Shown one piece after another: positions 39,918-43,140 of a DNA stretch of 43,140 nt. The DNA lies in assembly GCA_020052935.1 (NCBI GenBank), contig JAGVOD010000016.1:1-43140 (forward strand), written 5' to 3'. The translations under genes were made by a program, and so were the position numbers. This DNA comes from an archaeon (GTDB taxonomy: Archaea > Nanobdellota > Nanobdellia > Woesearchaeales > UBA11576). The notes under the pieces were generated by a model. The model did not search any database. It saw only the letters and a list, made by a program, of their open reading frames with translations, and was not told where the DNA came from. The number at the start of each line of letters is the position of its first letter. Positions within the stretch are counted from its first letter, which is position 1.

Positions 39918-41666
39918 TTGCTAGGTAACATAACTCTTGTCTATCCATTGGAGCGTCTTTACAACACTTCTTTCCAGAAGCAGTGGGAGCGCGCGTTAGC
40001 CAAGCTCAAGTATATCTCTTCTTCTGATCTTGAGGAGCTTGACCAACAGTTGAGGAAGCTGGAGCGGTATTATGACATGTCTGGCATGAGGAAGATGAGC
40101 ACTGCTCTCGGCACTTATCCTGATGATTATGCCTATAAGATAAAGTCATTGAGGTCTGACCTGTCAGAGTCGATAGCGAGGAAGTTCCGCAATATAGCAA
40201 GTCAAGTCTCTGACTTAGTAGGAGAGCCTGAAGATATGACCGACTTCGACAAGGAGCGTAAGCGCTTCGATGACGCGTTGGTGCAGTTCCGCATGCTGAA
40301 TGCGTTCTTCAAGAGGTGGAAGCTCCACACGCCTGAATACAGGTACGCTGGCGAGCGTTTTGATTTCACATATGCGATGAAAGAGCTCGCGCATCGATTG
40401 GCGAAGAAGCGCACTGTTCTGATGAAGGAGCACACCGTGAGGAGTAAGATAGGCGATTACAGCCAGAAGACCCGTGTATTGGAAGACATATCCACAGAAG
40501 TCGGTAAGCTTTTCAGCTGGTACAAAGAATCATACCTTAATGTCGACGGAAAGAATCCTGGCTGGATAGGCTCTGATTCCCTAGAAGACGCGAATGATTG
40601 GATGCTGGTCGATTTCCTTGATGAGGACTCAGGTATGGCGCCATTAGAGCGTTTCAGGCGCGTCCCGCAGAAGAAGGAGCTCGATGACATCCAGAGGCTG
40701 TTCGACCGTTTCGTGGAGTTCTACAGGCAGCATGAGCTTGTGGACATGAATGAGATCGGAACAATCTCAGACTACGCGAAGTTCAGGGACTATGCTGCAA
40801 ATTTCTCGCTCTACTCAGAAGACGCGAACGAGCGCCTCAAGGCTGGCCTGATGGAGCAGATGCTCCTCTTGCACAAGGTCTTGAGGGATGCGAAGGAGCG
40901 CATAGGACTTAAGCACCATACCGAGCGCCTGCTGGAGAGCAGCTTTGCCATGTACTTCGCTCCTATCGACGAGATGTACAAGATACTGCAGCGCGGTTAT
41001 ATCTCTTCTGACACTTCTATCCACGCGGCGTTCTCTGGCAATGATCATGATTCGCTGATGTTCCACGTAGATGCCGACATCAAGGACGGGGATATCGGTT
41101 TCATATTCCCTCTTTCGAAGCTCGTCTCAGACAAGCTTTTCTGCCAGCTCGCAGACAATCCATCAGCCGAGCGCGGCCTCTCAGAGTCGAATACAAGGTT
41201 GCTCGTCTTCAGCAAGTCCCATGACGTGCCGTTGAAGGTTGATATCAGGCAAGGGATATTCATCGCGCCGAGGGATAAGCTGGTGCGTTATCGCGTAGAA
41301 GGCAAGCCTGTGAGGGAGAGTTGCGAAGATTATTTCAGGCGTTTCTTCACTGTGCTGGCCAACAGGAACAATGAGTGGTTCGATGGCACGAAACTCAATA
41401 ACTGGCTGAGCAGGCATTGCATATTCTATGACGACCAGTCAAGGCAGGAGCTTCTTAACATGCTGCGCAACAAGTCCTTTGTCTCTGTGATAAACAAGTT
41501 CACGAACAAGAGGTATGACAACCTGGCTCTCTCGCAAGTCCCCGGCACGCTTAAGCCATCTGGTCATTACATGACGCAGAGGCTGGAACTCACCCAAGAC
41601 CAGAAAGAGCTTCTCAAGTCAGACACGTTCAACCTGACGCTGTTTGAGTGGGAGCCTAAAGTCTAG
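39918..41666 (+). CDS. Large uncharacterised protein, possible ADP-ribosyltransferase-like C-terminal part
   Basis: A 582-residue soluble protein starting at TTG; no in-frame ATG exists nearby and the SD fits. Residues 1-330 are helical and coiled-coil-like, rich in Arg/Lys/Asp, with TFIIB-unrelated repeats of long helices. From about 345 the fold changes to alpha/beta with MYFAPIDEMYKILQRGYIS, GFIFPLSKL, LLVFSKSHDVPLKVD and IFIAPRDKL. The order of a short strand, a helix ending in RGYI, and later strand-Ser-Lys elements recalls the ADP-ribosyltransferase fold of DarT-like proteins, but the key residues cannot be assigned with confidence. The codon use is resident-like. Its place after a toxin-antitoxin pair makes a defence role possible. 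Confidence 0.65.
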   Translation: MLGNITLVYPLERLYNTSFQKQWERALAKLKYISSSDLEELDQQLRKLERYYDMSGMRKMSTALGTYPDDYAYKIKSLRSDLSESIARKFRNIASQVSDLVGEPEDMTDFDKERKRFDDALVQFRMLNAFFKRWKLHTPEYRYAGERFDFTYAMKELAHRLAKKRTVLMKEHTVRSKIGDYSQKTRVLEDISTEVGKLFSWYKESYLNVDGKNPGWIGSDSLEDANDWMLVDFLDEDSGMAPLERFRRVPQKKELDDIQRLFDRFVEFYRQHELVDMNEIGTISDYAKFRDYAANFSLYSEDANERLKAGLMEQMLLLHKVLRDAKERIGLKHHTERLLESSFAMYFAPIDEMYKILQRGYISSDTSIHAAFSGNDHDSLMFHVDADIKDGDIGFIFPLSKLVSDKLFCQLADNPSAERGLSESNTRLLVFSKSHDVPLKVDIRQGIFIAPRDKLVRYRVEGKPVRESCEDYFRRFFTVLANRNNEWFDGTKLNNWLSRHCIFYDDQSRQELLNMLRNKSFVSVINKFTNKRYDNLALSQVPGTLKPSGHYMTQRLELTQDQKELLKSDTFNLTLFEWEPKV

Positions 41667-41737
41667 TTCTTTTCAGTCCGCCAGTAAGTGTTTTAGATAT
41701 GTTTCTATTCCGACCATTTATAAACAAAAGCGAAAGA

Positions 41738-41776
41738 TTTATATATTATAATGCTTTGCATTACTTACATTATAAT
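41738..41776 (+). promoter_or_regulatory. TATA box overlapping a palindromic operator
   Basis: ATTTATATA (41738-41746) is overlapped by ATTATAATG (41745-41753), whose perfect inverted copy is CATTATAAT (41768-41776). Between them AATGC-TTT-GCATT forms a second palindrome. Spaced half-sites at the promoter are typical for autoregulation by ribbon-helix-helix proteins. Confidence 0.6.
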
Positions 41777-41791
41777 AATGGGGTAATTAAA

Positions 41792-42346
41792 ATGAGCAAT
41801 TCAGAGTTAGACAAAATAAAAACAACGATTACTTTATCGTTGGGAACAAAAAACAGATTACGAAAACTTAAGGGCAGTTATAGCTATGAAAACTATGTTA
41901 ATTATCTTATAAGACTACGGAATCAAACAGCTCATGTAGAAAATCTTGTCGAGTTACAGGGATTCGTAAGAAAACAAGCAATATATTCAATCAACCAATA
42001 TAAGATTATCTTTGAGTACAACCGATTCAATAACTCTCCAAGCTTTATGTTCGATATCAAAATAAACATTGTTAGAGAATCTGGTAAAATTATTCCACTT
42101 GACGAATTTCTCACCAAATTTGAAACTGACCGTGATGCTTTTACCAAGGAGTATTTACTATACTTTGAATTGTTAAAGGTAGCAATTCAAAAAGAAATAG
42201 AGCCTCTTTTCAAGCATAATGGTGCTTTCGTGGACTACTTTTCATGGCAAAAAGAATTTGATATGCTTAACCTGCCTAAAAAAGCATTCGAAGAAGATGT
42301 AATGGACAAGTTAGAAAGATACAAATACGGCGAGAGGATGTTCTAA
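41792..42346 (+). CDS. Ribbon-helix-helix-like protein with C-terminal helical domain
   Basis: A 184-residue protein. Residues about 8-45 resemble an archaeal RHH DNA-binding domain: a strand TTITLSLGT, helix KNRLRKLKG and helix ENYVNYLIRLRNQ. The remainder (50-184) is a mixed alpha/beta domain with aromatic-rich strands (YKIIFEYNRF, FMFDIKINIV) and a helical end, longer than in a plain VapB-like antitoxin. The ATG at 41792 excludes the promoter/operator, unlike the longer frame from 41699. It overlaps the following gene by one base (TAATG). Autoregulation through the adjoining palindrome is likely; A/T-rich, so probably acquired. Confidence 0.7.
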   Translation: MSNSELDKIKTTITLSLGTKNRLRKLKGSYSYENYVNYLIRLRNQTAHVENLVELQGFVRKQAIYSINQYKIIFEYNRFNNSPSFMFDIKINIVRESGKIIPLDEFLTKFETDRDAFTKEYLLYFELLKVAIQKEIEPLFKHNGAFVDYFSWQKEFDMLNLPKKAFEEDVMDKLERYKYGERMF

Positions 42347-42996
42347 TGATAGATATATCCGAGCTTGAGCAATATTTTCCTAAACCCGGGGAATCAATAA
42401 GTGAGGGGAAATATGCCTTTAAAGTATCAATTGATCAAGATTCTGATGCTGAAATATTTATAATAAATTTGAGGATAACACAAGAGGACACTAAAGAAGA
42501 CCATTTGATTAAATTCAGGATAGGACTCGGTAAAGATCGGAAGACTGAATCCGAAATTCACGATACGCACAAACCACACTTTGAGATAGATATCTATAAA
42601 CGTGAGAAAACAGCATTTTCAGCCACAGCCTACTTCACATTTAATGAAGCAACAGATGATGAATTGATGGATTATGCCAAAGGGACAGTTCATCTAATAT
42701 GTGATATGCTCGACATATTCTTCGAAAAGCATGGTCTAGACAAGCAACACATTATCAAGATAGTATATGAGGTGCAAGTGAATGAAGAACTTGCAAAGTT
42801 TGAACCGATTTTAATTGATGCGCTGTATGAGTGCTACAAAAAAAGCGATCTTGTAGTTAGAGAAGGTAATGAGCGAATAGTAATTAAAACGGAACACAAT
42901 TTGGGTAAATATCTTGATTTACCAGATTTACAACCATTATACTTGCCGTTGATGGAGAAGATAAAGAATGAAAATAAACAACCAAAAGAAAAATAA
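42346..42996 (+). CDS. Uncharacterised partner of the RHH-like protein
   Basis: A 216-residue acidic alpha/beta protein. The N-terminal half is beta-rich (FKVSIDQDSDAEIFIINLRI, HFEIDIYKREKTAFSATAYF), the C-terminal half has helices (GTVHLICDMLDIFFEKHG). No catalytic motif or TM is visible and no family is recognised. It is translationally coupled to the RHH-like gene by a TAATG junction, the layout of a regulator or antitoxin with its partner, but toxicity is only a guess. The gene is A/T-rich like other mobile genes in this island. Confidence 0.65.
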   Translation: MIDISELEQYFPKPGESISEGKYAFKVSIDQDSDAEIFIINLRITQEDTKEDHLIKFRIGLGKDRKTESEIHDTHKPHFEIDIYKREKTAFSATAYFTFNEATDDELMDYAKGTVHLICDMLDIFFEKHGLDKQHIIKIVYEVQVNEELAKFEPILIDALYECYKKSDLVVREGNERIVIKTEHNLGKYLDLPDLQPLYLPLMEKIKNENKQPKEK

Positions 42997-43018
42997 AAAG
43001 ATTTGATATGTCAGGAAT

Positions 43019-43050
43019 ATACCACCAGTCTGTTTGACTGGTGGTCCCCC
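43019..43050 (+). terminator. Perfect 10-bp hairpin after the last gene
   Basis: ACCACCAGTC-TGTTT-GACTGGTGGT at 43021-43045, 22 bases after the stop codon. It could end transcription or be the first hairpin of another fold-back island. Confidence 0.5.
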
Positions 43051-43140
43051 GCCGCTTTTGACAACATCCGACAGCATGCCAGTATAATCATAAGAATTAG
43101 CCTTCAGCGTGCCAATCGAGTTCTAGCGCCCTTACGGGGA
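43051..43140. repeat. Start of fold-back island H, cut by the window edge
   Basis: The last 12 bases, CCCTTACGGGGA (43129-43140), are identical to the apical motif of island E (28313-28324), indicating another member of the same element family that continues beyond the window. Confidence 0.5.

Overview
The window reads as archaeal and most likely comes from a small-genome (DPANN-type) lineage. The evidence is: TATA boxes of the TTTATAAA/TTTAAATA type about 25 bases before many start codons, so that many transcripts look leaderless; two tRNA genes with introns at position 37/38 and no encoded CCA; an archaeal AMP phosphorylase; a DUF5678 protein; and the short cysteine motifs common in DPANN secreted proteins. 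A second set of genes uses Shine-Dalgarno sites (GGAGGT/GAGGTG), so both modes of initiation are present. No rRNA and no CRISPR array are visible. The exact lineage cannot be fixed from this sequence alone.

Layout. 1-6200: tRNA-Leu(UAA), a Nudix hydrolase, a lipoprotein, a retropepsin-like protease with DUF5678, a small-protein pair, a response regulator/7-TM histidine kinase pair and an uncharacterised 444-residue protein. 6200-8110: tRNA-Thr(GGU), a helical protein and a membrane-tethered winged-helix regulator. 8150-23611: a cell-surface block with a one-TM protein, a secreted protein whose C-terminal half looks like an outer-membrane-type beta-barrel, a 2653-residue PKD/FN3/CARDB giant and a membrane-anchored CARDB protein. 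23673-28189: an MBL-fold hydrolase, tRNA-Val(GAC), then an SD-led operon of PH-like protein, AI-2E family permease and AMP phosphorylase. 28650-32600: two D-Ala-D-Ala-ligase-like ATP-grasp enzymes, a GNAT acetyltransferase and a KamA-family radical SAM enzyme, a probable small biosynthetic pathway. 32600-43000: an accessory, partly AT-rich defence island with a winged-helix regulator divergent from a type IIG restriction-modification protein, a Shedu-type (DUF4263) nuclease, small coupled genes, an MntA/HepT toxin-antitoxin pair, an uncharacterised 582-residue protein and a ribbon-helix-helix pair.

The most unusual signals are these. (1) A beta-barrel-like surface protein in an archaeon, next to a giant PKD protein in which many domains carry a cysteine pair. 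(2) A family of intergenic fold-back islands (nested inverted repeats with several apical hairpins), sitting between genes and mostly just before the next promoter; three share the motif CCC(T)TACGGGGA. (3) Partial tRNA duplications 90 and 98 bp from tRNA-Val and tRNA-Leu. (4) The ATP-grasp/ATP-grasp/GNAT/KamA cluster behind a structured leader. (5) A defence island whose restriction gene shares a symmetric operator and a bidirectional promoter with a small winged-helix regulator. All functional statements rest on motif reading without database searches.
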